A DNA stretch of 57,669 bases from Synergistaceae bacterium (GTDB lineage: Bacteria; Synergistota; Synergistia; Synergistales; Synergistaceae): contig JAIRNC010000121.1 in NCBI GenBank assembly GCA_031258255.1, positions 1 through 57,669 on the forward strand, in the 5' to 3' direction. The notes beneath the pieces were generated by a model. The model was not told where the DNA came from and ran no database searches. It was given only the letters and a program-made list of their open reading frames with translations. Made by a program: the position numbers and the translations under genes. This document shows positions 25,369 to 34,153 of the stretch, in pieces (the first letter of the stretch is position 1; every line of letters begins with the position of its first letter).

Positions 25369-26907
25369 TCAGGCGACCCAGTGAAGGAGGCCGCGCTCGA
25401 GGTCTATCCGGGCGGACCTGGGCTCGTCATCGCCGTCGCCGTCTGAGATCCCGCCAGCCCTGCGGGCCTTCCCCCTGCCGCCATCAAGATCGGGACGGCC
25501 TTTCTGGTCTTCCCTGTTCTTAATATCGACCGCCAGGCTAGAAACATGAATACCTTGCGCCTCCAGGGACGTCTTGAGGATGTCCAGCTGCTGCTGGAGG
25601 AGCTGTTTCAGCGCCTCGTTGTCGACCTTGAACACCGCCTCCACGCCCGTGCCGCTGGCCTGCAGGGATACGTCCACCCTGCCGAGGGACGGCGGCGCCA
25701 CGACTATCCTGGCCTCGTTTATGCCGTCGTTTTTCATGAACTCCAGGACGGATCTCACCCCGTCCCCCAGGGGGTTATCCCCCCGGAGCTCGTATGTGGC
25801 GTCAGGCATAGCCGCCGCCGGAAGCGCGGTCTCCTGTCCGCCGACGGCGCGCCCAGCGCGCGCGGCAGACGCTAGCTCGCCCGCGAATCCGCCGAGAGAC
25901 GCCGCTTTATTCAGGGCGTCGTCATCTTTTAGGACACCGGGAGCCTGCGGATCCAATTCCCGCCCCTTCGAAACCGACGCGGCGTTAGCCCTCCTGGGCG
26001 TCAGGCCCAGGCCGTCAGACTTTTGGGCAAGGTCCGGCTTCGCTGGGCCGGGCTCCGTCGTCCGTTCATCTGCCGCGACAGGAGACGCGGCGCGCTGCGT
26101 TTCCGCCTGTACCGCGTTCAAGGCGGCCTCCGGGACGACGCTCTCTTCTGTCTTCGCCTCCGCGTCAGTTTCAGCCTCGGCAACGTCCTCTTCCTCTTCC
26201 TCTTCCTCTTCCGTCTTTACGCCTTCGAGGACATCATCCGCCAGAGCCGGCAAAGCGGGCGTCTCTCCCTCTGTCGGCAGACCGTCCTCCGTCTCCAGAG
26301 TCAAAGCCTCCGCTGGCACTGGAACGGTGTCCTCAGCGGGATCTTGGGGCAGAACGCCCTTTCCGTCTGAAAGCGTCTCCGCGGGAATTTCTGGCTGAGC
26401 GGTCTTTGCGGCGGGGCCGCTGTCTTGCTTTGCCGCCTGACAGGCGCCGAACTTCTTCAGGAACTCCTCAACCAGCTTGTGGAGCGAGCCGCCGCCTAAG
26501 ACGATATCCGGGTCAAACCGGCTCACGCTTCCGGCGGCCTTTGCCGCGAGAACTATGGCGCCCCGCACGTCGCCCTCCGACAGCTCGGCGTCAAGCGCGT
26601 CGGCAAAATCCCTCATCCGCGCGGCGCCGTTTGAAATGGGCGCGGTCAGGAGGGAGAGATCATCGTCGGAGAGACCGCTGGCGAAACTTTCTATTTTCCC
26701 CGCCGCAGCCCGCGCTTCGTCAGACATGCCGTACCTCGCAGCGTACATGGACTTCGCGAGCTTCGCCCCGGCCAGGATGCCGTCGAAGCTCTCGCGCGCG
26801 GACTGCGTACCTCCCGCTGGTTTCCCGGCGGGCTGTTGCGACCCGCCGTCTGCCGGCAAAACATCTATGAAATCGCGCGCCTGCGCTGGAGCAACCTGAA
26901 CAGCCAT
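25369..26907 (-). CDS. fliK: FliK hook-length control protein
   Basis: Secreted molecular ruler that measures the hook and triggers the FlhB switch. The 512 aa protein is typical in having a long low-complexity, Ala/Pro/Glu-rich middle (about 160-380, including an eight-residue Glu run encoded by GAG/GAA repeats near 26185-26215) and a compact C-terminal domain (about 385-475: EARIVVAPPSLGRVDVSLQA, LKQLLQQQLDILKTSLEAQG). The ATG at 26907 has AAAGGGG eight bases upstream; a GTG nine bases further up is less likely. It lies between the MotE-like gene and flgD. Confidence 0.9.
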   Translation of the reverse strand: MAVQVAPAQARDFIDVLPADGGSQQPAGKPAGGTQSARESFDGILAGAKLAKSMYAARYGMSDEARAAAGKIESFASGLSDDDLSLLTAPISNGAARMRDFADALDAELSEGDVRGAIVLAAKAAGSVSRFDPDIVLGGGSLHKLVEEFLKKFGACQAAKQDSGPAAKTAQPEIPAETLSDGKGVLPQDPAEDTVPVPAEALTLETEDGLPTEGETPALPALADDVLEGVKTEEEEEEEEDVAEAETDAEAKTEESVVPEAALNAVQAETQRAASPVAADERTTEPGPAKPDLAQKSDGLGLTPRRANAASVSKGRELDPQAPGVLKDDDALNKAASLGGFAGELASAARAGRAVGGQETALPAAAMPDATYELRGDNPLGDGVRSVLEFMKNDGINEARIVVAPPSLGRVDVSLQASGTGVEAVFKVDNEALKQLLQQQLDILKTSLEAQGIHVSSLAVDIKNREDQKGRPDLDGGRGKARRAGGISDGDGDDEPRSARIDLERGLLHWVA

Positions 26908-26926
26908 ACTTCCCACCCCTTTGATT

Positions 26927-27640
26927 TTATTGGTTCCTGCCCCTGTAGACCTCCGTCAGCCTCTCCGTGAGGACGGCCGCTGTCGCGGCCTCGATCTTCC
27001 CTAGGATGCTGGCCCTCGTGTCCTCCGGCAGACCATCGAGGATCGCCACGGCCAGGCTGGGGTTCAGCTTTTCGACTATCGCCGCCGCGTTCCTGACGGA
27101 CATCTGCCCGAACGTCCCGATGATATCCCTTATCTCGTCTCCCTGCGCCTCGCTCACGTTTGCGCCCGCGCTGCTGGCCATGTCGTTCGACAGCGCCTCC
27201 AACCGCGCGGCCAGATCCTCCCTCTCGTAGACGAGATCCCGCTCCCTGGCGGAGATGTCGCCCGACAGATCATCTAGCGCAGCGAGCCTCGCGTCCATCG
27301 ACCGCACGGACTCCGAGATGACGGCCTCCCACTCCTCCAGCTCCTGCCTCCTGCGCTCGATGACCGAGAGGGAGTAGGAGTCGGGGATGCCCAGGATTTC
27401 CTTTAGCGACTCGCCAACCTTCGGTATCCTCGGTATGACTGTGTAGACGAACGGCCTCAGATCCACGCTGCCGCTCGCCTGCAGCCCCGCCGAGACGCCA
27501 GCCGCGAGCAGTATGAGGAGAATAAAAAAACCGCAACCTCTCTTTTTTTTCTTCTTTTTCTTCCGCTTGCTGTCTTGAGCGGGAGATTCAGGGGTTGCGG
27601 ATTCTGCGGTGAACGGTTCTCTCTCTTGCGGATCTGCCAT
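26927..27640 (-). CDS. MotE/MgtE-N-like membrane protein
   Basis: Bitopic protein (237 aa from the ATG at 27640) with a charged N-terminus ending in a long Lys run, one membrane helix (about 33-52), a coiled coil (about 95-160) and a C-terminal domain resembling the MgtE N-terminal fold (about 165-225: IRDIIGTFGQMSVRNAAAIVEKL, LAVAILDGLPEDTRASILGKI). Proteins like this follow fliJ in many flagellar loci; the MotE protein of Sinorhizobium is a periplasmic chaperone of MotC and only loosely comparable. An upstream TTG overlapping the transglycosylase stop is possible but less well placed. Role in stator or export-gate assembly is inferred. Confidence 0.78.
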   Translation of the reverse strand: MADPQEREPFTAESATPESPAQDSKRKKKKKKKRGCGFFILLILLAAGVSAGLQASGSVDLRPFVYTVIPRIPKVGESLKEILGIPDSYSLSVIERRRQELEEWEAVISESVRSMDARLAALDDLSGDISARERDLVYEREDLAARLEALSNDMASSAGANVSEAQGDEIRDIIGTFGQMSVRNAAAIVEKLNPSLAVAILDGLPEDTRASILGKIEAATAAVLTERLTEVYRGRNQ

Positions 27641-27642
27641 CG

Positions 27643-28227
27643 TCAATCGCCCCTGGAATATTTTCGGTAAAGAGCCAGCACGTTCTTAACATAGCGCTCC
27701 GTCTCCGGGAAGGGAGGGACGCCACCGTAGGAGTCCACCCGGCCGGACCCGGCGTTGTACGCCGCGAGCGTCTTGACATAGTCACCATCATATTTATCGG
27801 CCAGCTGGGCGAGGTATTTGATACCCCCCTCCAGATTTCTTTTGGGATCCTTCGGGTTCACGCCGAGGCCCTTGGCCGTCCCGGGCATGAGCTGCATCAG
27901 GCCGATCGCGCCAGCGCTGGAGACGGCGTTCGGGTTGCCGCCGGACTCCATGCGCATCACGGCCCTGGCGAGGTCAGGGTCGACGCCGTACTTGCCGCTC
28001 AACTCCTGCAGATCCGGCTCCCACATCGCCAGGCGCTCCGCCACGGACTCGGGGATCGCGATATCCTCAACGGCGAAGCCCCCCTCCTCGGCGTAAGGGT
28101 CGTCCAGCTTCTCCTCCAACACGTCCTCGAACCTGGCGGCAGGCTCTTCGCGCGGGGGCGCGGGATTTATCAGCGCCTCTATCTCCCTCATCCTCCCAAG
28201 GACCTTCGATATGTTGCTCATCCTCAT
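27643..28227 (-). CDS. flagellar-locus lytic transglycosylase (SLT domain)
   Basis: Soluble lytic transglycosylase-type enzyme that cuts peptidoglycan. The SLT domain covers about residues 75-190, with catalytic Glu94 in RMESGGNPNA and the following GAIGLMQLMPGTA, AAYNAGSG and ETxxYVxxVL motifs. The first 70 residues have no Sec signal peptide or membrane helix. Embedded between fliJ and the MotE-like gene, it probably replaces the muramidase half of FlgJ and opens the wall for the rod, perhaps reaching the periplasm through the flagellar export gate. Length 194 aa. Its ATG overlaps the fliJ stop by one base. Confidence 0.9.
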   Translation of the reverse strand: MRMSNISKVLGRMREIEALINPAPPREEPAARFEDVLEEKLDDPYAEEGGFAVEDIAIPESVAERLAMWEPDLQELSGKYGVDPDLARAVMRMESGGNPNAVSSAGAIGLMQLMPGTAKGLGVNPKDPKRNLEGGIKYLAQLADKYDGDYVKTLAAYNAGSGRVDSYGGVPPFPETERYVKNVLALYRKYSRGD

Positions 28228-28685
28228 CAGACATCAGCCCCCCCGGTAAAGCCCCTCTGGAACCTCATCGTGTTTATGTCGTCCAGGTTGTTCTGCTCGG
28301 CGTCCAGGACTTTTTTGTCCTCGCGCTCCTTCAGTTTGCCCACGTATCGCTCCATCAGCTGCACGTTGCGGTGCTTTTCCAGCAGCTCCGCCTTCGTCTC
28401 CTCTATCTTGACCCTGCAACACTCCAGCTCCTGTTTGTTCAGGTCCAGCTTTTTCTCCATGACATCCAGGCTCTGCCTCTCGAACCAGAGCTGCTGGGGG
28501 GAGACTATGCCCTTTTCGGAGCAAAAGTCGGCCAGGGCGCCGTCGCGCATGGCCTCGATCTCGCAGAGCTTCGCCTGGATGGACTCCTCCTCTCGCATCC
28601 TGGAGGAGAGCTCCCACTGGGTGAGCTCCCTCTCCTCCTCGCGTATGTGCAGGACCCTCTTGAAGCGCTTCAACTCGCCCGCCAC
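28227..28685 (-). CDS. fliJ: FliJ export chaperone
   Basis: Rod-like coiled-coil protein that inserts into the FliI ATPase ring and links it to FlhA. The 152 aa protein is almost wholly helical with heptad-like Leu/Glu/Lys spacing from residue 5 to 135. I took the GTG at 28685 (AGGTG six bases upstream), giving the usual short opening before KRFKRVLHIREEE; a GTG nine bases further up is possible. It directly follows fliI. FliJ sequences diverge quickly, so position is part of the evidence. Confidence 0.88.
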   Translation of the reverse strand: MAGELKRFKRVLHIREEERELTQWELSSRMREEESIQAKLCEIEAMRDGALADFCSEKGIVSPQQLWFERQSLDVMEKKLDLNKQELECCRVKIEETKAELLEKHRNVQLMERYVGKLKEREDKKVLDAEQNNLDDINTMRFQRGFTGGADV

Positions 28686-28700
28686 GCTGAACACCTGCCC

Positions 28701-30059
28701 TTACTTCGGCGCCAGCTTCAAAAGCTGGTCCTCTGTATCGCCAAACAGCACGTTCTCCGTCATCCCCTGCTTCAAAAACGCGTCCACGGACTCGATGTGC
28801 CCCAGCGCCCAGTCAACCTTGGGGTTGCTCCCCGCCTTGTAAGCGCCGATGTTGATGAGATCCTGCGCCCCCTCGAAGACGGACAGCAGCTCGCGCACCC
28901 TCCCCGCCGCCTCGTACTGGGCCTCCGAGACGACAGAGGGCATCACGCGGCTGATGCTGCGCTGGACGTCCACCGACGGGTAGTGGTACTTCGCGGCGAG
29001 ATCCCTGCTCAACACGAAGTGTCCGTCCAGTATGCCCCGCACGGCGTCCGCGATGGGCTCGTTCATGTCGTCGCCCTCCACAAGGACGGAGTATATCGCC
29101 GTGATGCTCCCGCGCTCGCCCGCGCCGGAGCGCTCGAGCAGCCTCGGCAGCAGGGCGAATACGGACGGCGTGTAGCCCCTGGTGGCGGGCGGCTCCCCTA
29201 TCGCCAGGCCCACGTCCCGCTGCGCCATCGCGACCCTTGTCACCGAGTCCATCAACATGAGGACGTTTTTCCCCTGATCCCTGAAGTACTCGGCAATGGC
29301 AGTCGCCGTGAAGGCCGCCTTGAGACGGACGAGGGGGGGCTGGTCGGAGGTGGCCACCACCACGACGGAGCGCGCCAGGCCGGAATCGCCCAGATCGCGC
29401 TCCAAAAATTCCTTCACCTCTCTGCCGCGCTCGCCCACGAGGGCGATAACGTTCACGTCCGCCTCGGTGTTCCGCGCCATCATCCCCAGAAGGACGCTCT
29501 TGCCCACGCCGGAGCCGGCGAATATCCCGACGCGCTGCCCCTGCCCCAGGGTGAGCAATCCGTCTATGACCTTCACGCCTACGGAGAGGGGCTTTTCAAT
29601 CATCTGACGCCTGAGCGGGTGCGGCGGCGCCGACGTGAGAGGGTAATAATCGATGGCCGGCACCGGCCCCAGCGAATCCAGCGGGTTCCCCAGGCCGTCG
29701 AGGATGCGGCCCAAAAGCGCCTCCGAGACGTTGACGCCTATGGGGCGGCCCATGGAGAGGACGTCGCACCCCGGCCCTATGTCCGAGAGCTCGCCCAATG
29801 GCATCAAGAGGACGCGATCCGTCTTGAAGCCGACCACCTCCGCGCGGAGTATCGTGTCGCGGTTGCGGAAACGCACCTCGCAGAGGTCGCCTATCTGGAC
29901 GTCCGGCCCCTGGGACTCTATCACAAGCCCCACCACCTGGACGACCCTCCCGTTTATGCGGATCAGCTCCATCTGTGAGAGACGCCCCTCGAGGGCCGTG
30001 AACATGCTGTCCACCGCCCTCGATGCGGTATCGCGCTCAAGCTGCGCCGTCTGCGTCAT
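28701..30059 (-). CDS. fliI: FliI flagellum-specific ATP synthase
   Basis: Hexameric ATPase of the flagellar export apparatus, related to F1 beta. From the ATG at 30059, which overlaps the fliH stop as ATGA, it is 452 aa. Motifs: Walker A GIFAGSGVGKSVLLG, VNVIALVGERGREVKEFLE, Walker B VLMLMDSVTRVAMAQRD, the GEPPATRGYTPSVFALLPRLLERSG signature split over about 290-320, and the conserved HFVLSRDLA. It dissociates chaperone-substrate complexes and helps load them into FlhA. The longer upstream frame lies inside fliH and is not part of the protein. Confidence 0.97.
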   Translation of the reverse strand: MTQTAQLERDTASRAVDSMFTALEGRLSQMELIRINGRVVQVVGLVIESQGPDVQIGDLCEVRFRNRDTILRAEVVGFKTDRVLLMPLGELSDIGPGCDVLSMGRPIGVNVSEALLGRILDGLGNPLDSLGPVPAIDYYPLTSAPPHPLRRQMIEKPLSVGVKVIDGLLTLGQGQRVGIFAGSGVGKSVLLGMMARNTEADVNVIALVGERGREVKEFLERDLGDSGLARSVVVVATSDQPPLVRLKAAFTATAIAEYFRDQGKNVLMLMDSVTRVAMAQRDVGLAIGEPPATRGYTPSVFALLPRLLERSGAGERGSITAIYSVLVEGDDMNEPIADAVRGILDGHFVLSRDLAAKYHYPSVDVQRSISRVMPSVVSEAQYEAAGRVRELLSVFEGAQDLINIGAYKAGSNPKVDWALGHIESVDAFLKQGMTENVLFGDTEDQLLKLAPK

Positions 30060-30943
30060 TTCGCCATGCCCTCCATGAGCAGGCCCTGAACCTCCGCCGA
30101 TATCTGCTCGATCTGCGTCCGCCATCTGGCGTCATATATGCCCAGGTTCGTCTCCACGAGACAGCTGCCCCTGTCGACGTGGGTGTCCGAGAGGATTTCG
30201 AGCGATTTCACCCCCCGGATGGATTCCATGAGGTCGTCCCTGTCGCCCTCGACCGCCGCGATGTCGGCGGGGTTGAGGTATATGATTATCTTCTCCCTGT
30301 CGCTCACGCGCTTTAAGATATACTCCAAGACGCGCTTCGCCGCGCCTGTGTCCAGTTCGACGCTCGTCTGTAGCATCCTCCCCAGCATGGCCTCCCACAG
30401 ACGGACCATCTGCGGCGCGTGGGCCAGCGCGAGCTCCTCCCTAGAAGCGGCCAGGGCCTCGCTCACCTCCGACAACAGGGAGAGCGCGTTCGAGAACTTA
30501 CCCTCGTATTCGGCGCGGACGAGCGTCTCAGCTTTGACCAGCCCCTCCGAGTGTCCGCTCGCGAACCCCTCATCGTGCCCCTCCTTCGCGGAGGCCGCCT
30601 TCTGTTCTGCCGCCTCAGCCGCGGCTTTGTCGTAGAAGGATGCCTTTTCCGCCTCCAGATCGGCTTTGAGCGCCGCCATGCCAGATTCTGCCCTGAGGGC
30701 AACGGAACGCGACTCAGCGAGCTCCGCCTCACGCGCTCGCAGTTCCGACCTCAGCATACGAATTTCCGCTTCGGCGGAGGCCAAAGCGGATTCCTCGTTT
30801 GTCACTTCCTGGCCGCCGGGCCCTGTCCGGTCCAGCGACTCGCCCCCGGGGCCGATCTCCTCCAGCGTCCCGCGGCCGACCCGGACCGTCCCCGGGAGGA
30901 GGCGCACCGCCCTGATGAGACGCTGGCGTGACGCGTCAGACAA
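30056..30943 (-). CDS. fliH: FliH export regulator
   Basis: Stator-like partner of FliI that links it to the C ring. The 295 aa protein has a Gly/Arg-rich start, a long Ala/Glu/Arg coiled coil (about 50-135) and a globular C-terminal domain (about 140-290) comparable with V-type ATPase subunit E (VKAETLVRAEYEGKF, AKRVLEYILKRVSDREKIIIYLNPADI). The start is TTG overlapping the end of fliG by eight bases with GAGG about nine bases upstream. Its stop overlaps the fliI start. Confidence 0.9.
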   Translation of the reverse strand: MSDASRQRLIRAVRLLPGTVRVGRGTLEEIGPGGESLDRTGPGGQEVTNEESALASAEAEIRMLRSELRAREAELAESRSVALRAESGMAALKADLEAEKASFYDKAAAEAAEQKAASAKEGHDEGFASGHSEGLVKAETLVRAEYEGKFSNALSLLSEVSEALAASREELALAHAPQMVRLWEAMLGRMLQTSVELDTGAAKRVLEYILKRVSDREKIIIYLNPADIAAVEGDRDDLMESIRGVKSLEILSDTHVDRGSCLVETNLGIYDARWRTQIEQISAEVQGLLMEGMAK

Positions 30944-31949
30944 CTATCTCTTCCTCTCCTCCGCGGGCTATGACGATCTCTCCCGCCTCTTCCAGCGCGC
31001 GCACCGTGTTCACTATCTTCTGCTGGGCTTCCTCCACCATGCGCACACGCACCGGGCCCATGAAGTCCATGTCCTCCTTCAGCATGTCCGCCGCGCGCTT
31101 CGACATGTTCTTGAAGAACTTCTGCCTCAGATCCTCGGAAGCGCCTTTGAGCGCGAGCCCGAGATCCTTCAGATCCACCTCGCGCAATACCCTCTGCAGC
31201 GAGCGGTCGTCTATGCCGCTTATGTCGTCGAACATGAAGAGGCGCTTCTTTATCTCCTCCGCCAGCTCCGGGTCCTGTTCCTCCAGTGACTCTATGATGT
31301 TCCTCTCCGTGCCGCGGTCCACGCGGTTTATGAGGTTCACAACCGCGTCTATGCCGCCAGCTATCGTGAAGTCTTGCCCCATCACCGTGGAGAGCTTCCG
31401 CTCCAGCACACGCTCCACCTCCCTCAGGACCTCGGGCGTAATGCGGTCCATCTTCGCTATGCGCCTCGCCACGTCCCACTGTGCCGCCGGCGCGAGCCCC
31501 CCCAGGACGAGCGCGGACTGTTCGGGGGCGAGGTAGGATAATATGAGGGCTATCGTCTGAGGGTGTTCGTTCTGGATGAAGCTCAACAGCTGCTGCGGGT
31601 CCGTGTGCCTCACGAAGTCGAACGGGCGCACCTGGAGGCTCGCCGTGATGCGGCGCAGTATATCCTGCGCCTTGTCAGCCCCTAGCGCCTGCTCCAGCAG
31701 CTTGCGGGCGTACTCCACGCCGCCCTGGGTCATGAACTCGTGAGCCATTATCAGCTCCTGGGCCTCTTTCAGGACCTCGAGCTTCACGTCCGGCGTGACC
31801 TTTCTCAGGTTCGCTATCTCAAGGGTCAGAAGCTCTATGGTCGTGTCGTCGATGTGACGGTAGGCGCGCGCCACGGCCTCCGGCCCGAGCGCGACCATCA
31901 GTATCGCCGCTTTTTCACGGCCCTTCAGATCCTTGCCGGATTTACTCAT
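30936..31949 (-). CDS. fliG: FliG motor switch protein
   Basis: C-ring protein that contacts MotA and produces torque. The 337 aa sequence shows the armadillo-repeat-like build with the EHPQ motif (QNEHPQTIALILSYL, about residues 128-142) in the middle domain and the charged C-terminal torque helix region (about 280-325: RAADMLKEDMDFMGPVRVRMVEEAQ). Its ATG overlaps the fliF stop codon as ATGA, and its 3' end overlaps fliH, so FliF, FliG and FliH are made in a coupled way. Confidence 0.97.
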   Translation of the reverse strand: MSKSGKDLKGREKAAILMVALGPEAVARAYRHIDDTTIELLTLEIANLRKVTPDVKLEVLKEAQELIMAHEFMTQGGVEYARKLLEQALGADKAQDILRRITASLQVRPFDFVRHTDPQQLLSFIQNEHPQTIALILSYLAPEQSALVLGGLAPAAQWDVARRIAKMDRITPEVLREVERVLERKLSTVMGQDFTIAGGIDAVVNLINRVDRGTERNIIESLEEQDPELAEEIKKRLFMFDDISGIDDRSLQRVLREVDLKDLGLALKGASEDLRQKFFKNMSKRAADMLKEDMDFMGPVRVRMVEEAQQKIVNTVRALEEAGEIVIARGGEEEIVV

Positions 31950-33520
31950 ACATCGTCTACCACCCAGTTTTTAATCAGGTTGGCAAGCTCCTCCGGGTTG
32001 TTCATGGCATAGTTCCTGAGCTGCTCCTCGAGGACTGACAGTTCGCCCTGGGATGTCATGAGATCAGGGTTCTCCAGCAGTTCCCGGAGCGACGGCGTTT
32101 CGTCCACTTCCTTCGCGCCCCTCCCCATCTGGGCGCTCTGCTGCCTGCGCCTCCTGATCCACAGGGCGAGCGCGGTCATGACTCCCAGGAGGAATATCAC
32201 GAACGAGCTGATCCCGAGGATCATGCGGTTTCTGCGCTCCTGCGCCACCCTGGCCGCCAGCGCGTCCGCGACGGTCGTGTCGAACGCCGTGGCCATGACG
32301 GTGAGCCTGTCGCCCCTGACCTCGTCCGTCCCGATGGCAGTGGCGACGGCGCCAAGCATTTGATCCTGCTGCTGCTGGTCGAGCTGGCCGTCTATGAAGA
32401 CGGTGGCGGTGATCCTCTTTATCTTTCCCTGCGTCTCGATCTCCTGGGACTCCTGGGTGGAGTTGTCGTAGTTATTGATGGTCTCGCTCAGGCTGTACTC
32501 GGCCGGCACGTTGGTCTGGCCCGTGTTGACCGGGTAGCCCGGTATGTTGGTCGTCGTGCCGGGCGGGCCTCCATAGGCGCCGGCGGGGCCGCTGTAGTTT
32601 TCGTCCCTTACCTGCGTGCTCTGCAGGGTGCCGTGGAGTTTGTCCGGGAGCGGGGAGACGAGCCGTCTGCTCACCTGGCGTTTGTCGAAGTCCAGCTCCA
32701 CGCGGACCGCCGCCTTCACCCTCCCCGGGCCGTATATCCTCTTGAGCGTGTCCTCTATCTTCCGCTCGAACTCCTGCTCGTAATCCCTCTCAAACTGCCT
32801 CTGCCTCAGCACGAGCTTGTTGCCGTTCTGGACGGTGAGGGAGTCGTCCAGTATGTCCTCGAAATTTATAAGGCCGTCGGCGTCAACGAGCGTTACGTTC
32901 TCGGGGAGCAAACCCTCGACGCTGTGGGAGACGAGGTGGACGACAGCCTTGGCCTGATCCTGCCCGAACTGCGCCCCGGGACGGAGCTTGAGCAGGATCG
33001 CCGCAGTGGACGGCTGCTGCTGCTCCAGGAAGAGGCGCGACTCCGGCACGACGATGCTCACCTTTGCGGAGGCCACCGCGTTCATCTCTCGGATCGTGCG
33101 CGACAGCTCCCCCTCCAGCGCCCTGTAATAGGCGACCTTCTTCTGGAAGTCATCGAAATTCATCGGCAGCTTGTCCATTATCTCAAAGCCGACGAGCCCG
33201 CCGGCCGGCACACCCTTGGCCGCCAGCGCGATGCGCGCCTCGTAGACGTTCTGCGTCGGGACGAGGATGGCGTCAGCCATGGAATCCGTCTTGTACGGTA
33301 TGCCCTCGGCCTTGAGGTATGTGATCACGGCCTCCTGGTCTCGCGGCTCCAGCCTTGAAAATATGGGTTCGTAGCTCTGACGGCCGACGATGAAAGCCAT
33401 CAGCAGGATGCCCCCGAGCACCACCACCGCAGCGGCCGCTATGGAGACCTGCTGCCACCCGCGGAGCGCCCCCCAGAACGATCGTAAGCGCTCTCTTAAC
33501 TCTGCCAGTTTTCCATTCAT
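31946..33520 (-). CDS. fliF: FliF MS-ring protein
   Basis: Forms the membrane MS ring on which the motor and export gate are built. The 524 aa protein has two membrane helices (about 25-45 and 430-450), flanking periplasmic ring-building motifs (about 50-220, with LVGFEIMDKLPMNFDDFQKK and YYRALEGELSRTIREM) and a beta-collar region with a Gly/Pro-rich loop (about 300-345). The C-terminal cytoplasmic tail (about 480-524) is the FliG-binding segment. It follows fliE by 20 bases and overlaps fliG by four bases. Confidence 0.97.
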   Translation of the reverse strand: MNGKLAELRERLRSFWGALRGWQQVSIAAAAVVVLGGILLMAFIVGRQSYEPIFSRLEPRDQEAVITYLKAEGIPYKTDSMADAILVPTQNVYEARIALAAKGVPAGGLVGFEIMDKLPMNFDDFQKKVAYYRALEGELSRTIREMNAVASAKVSIVVPESRLFLEQQQPSTAAILLKLRPGAQFGQDQAKAVVHLVSHSVEGLLPENVTLVDADGLINFEDILDDSLTVQNGNKLVLRQRQFERDYEQEFERKIEDTLKRIYGPGRVKAAVRVELDFDKRQVSRRLVSPLPDKLHGTLQSTQVRDENYSGPAGAYGGPPGTTTNIPGYPVNTGQTNVPAEYSLSETINNYDNSTQESQEIETQGKIKRITATVFIDGQLDQQQQDQMLGAVATAIGTDEVRGDRLTVMATAFDTTVADALAARVAQERRNRMILGISSFVIFLLGVMTALALWIRRRRQQSAQMGRGAKEVDETPSLRELLENPDLMTSQGELSVLEEQLRNYAMNNPEELANLIKNWVVDDV

Positions 33521-33539
33521 CTTAGACTAGGCCCGGCGG

Positions 33540-33851
33540 TTAAACCGACATGCGCCCGATCTGCTGATAAGCGTCCAGCAGCTTATCGCGGATCTGTATC
33601 ATCAAACGAAGGGCAAGCTCCGCCTTCTCCACCGCGATCGAGACCTCAGACACGTCCTCGACCTCTCCAAGGGACATCTTTTCGATCATCCTGTCCGACT
33701 CTCCCTGTAATTCGTTCACGTTGCTGATGCTCGCTTTGAGGACTTCTGAGAACGGACGGGCTTCCTTCTGCCTGGCCTTTAAATTTTTTTGCGGGACAGT
33801 CCAAGCGCCCTCTTCCAATTTGAAAGGCTCTACGCGTATTTGGTTGAGCAT
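33540..33851 (-). CDS. fliE: FliE rod-adapter protein
   Basis: Small export substrate (103 aa from the ATG at 33851) that joins the MS ring to the rod. The C-terminal half carries the family pattern (FSEVLKASISNVNELQ, KAELALRLMIQIRDKLLDAYQQIGRM). Start choice: the longer frame adds sixteen residues without similarity; GGAGGAT is well placed before this ATG. It is the first gene of the long flagellar string. The usual flgB and flgC genes do not precede it; instead an AT-rich gap and the divergent nifS follow. Confidence 0.94.
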   Translation of the reverse strand: MLNQIRVEPFKLEEGAWTVPQKNLKARQKEARPFSEVLKASISNVNELQGESDRMIEKMSLGEVEDVSEVSIAVEKAELALRLMIQIRDKLLDAYQQIGRMSV

Positions 33852-33988
33852 AAGATCAATCCTCCGTTCCCTGTTTCCGGGCATGACACGACGCCGCACG
33901 GCAATCTTTTGGCGCTACGCTCCTAAATTCTAAAAAAACATAAAGATCATAAAAACGACGCAAAACATGCTGTTTCTCACGCACCAGC

Positions 33989-34027
33989 ACTATACCCTTA
34001 TTTTCCGCTTCTTCTTCAATATGTCAA
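33989..34027 (-). promoter_or_regulatory. candidate promoter of the flagellar string
   Basis: On the minus strand a perfect -35 box TTGACA (34022-34027) is followed after 17 bases by AAAATA (33999-34004), and TATAGT stands at 33989-33994 (19 bases behind TTGAAG). Either pair could start transcription towards fliE, about 140-150 bases upstream of its ATG. The boxes are imperfect. Confidence 0.35.
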
Positions 34028-34087
34028 TATGTAAATGTGAAAATATCTCTATTTGTGTGCTTTGAATTACACCCTCGATTTACTTTA

Positions 34088-34117
34088 TTACCATCCTACT
34101 GGGAATTGCTGTATAAT
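34088..34117 (+). promoter_or_regulatory. sigma-70-type promoter of nifS
   Basis: TTACCA at 34088-34093 and a perfect TATAAT at 34112-34117 separated by 18 bases, with the nifS start 36 bases further on. This is a plausible housekeeping promoter for the nifS-nifU group. Confidence 0.55.
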
Positions 34118-34153
34118 AAGCCAGGTCGTGAATCTCGCATAGAGGTGATTGAG

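Larger units (their letters stand above)
33852..34153. other. AT-rich divergent intergenic region
   Basis: 302 bases without a gene between fliE and nifS. The first 60 bases next to fliE are GC-rich untranslated leader; the rest is clearly more AT-rich than anything else in the window, with A/T runs around 33930-34090. It must carry the promoters for both the flagellar string and the nifS group. I found no sigma-28 or sigma-54 consensus. Confidence 0.7.

Noticed and set aside
28371-29978. 535-residue plus-strand open frame over fliI
   Set aside because: Mirror frame of the strongly conserved ATPase gene in GC-rich DNA; no ribosome site or family similarity.
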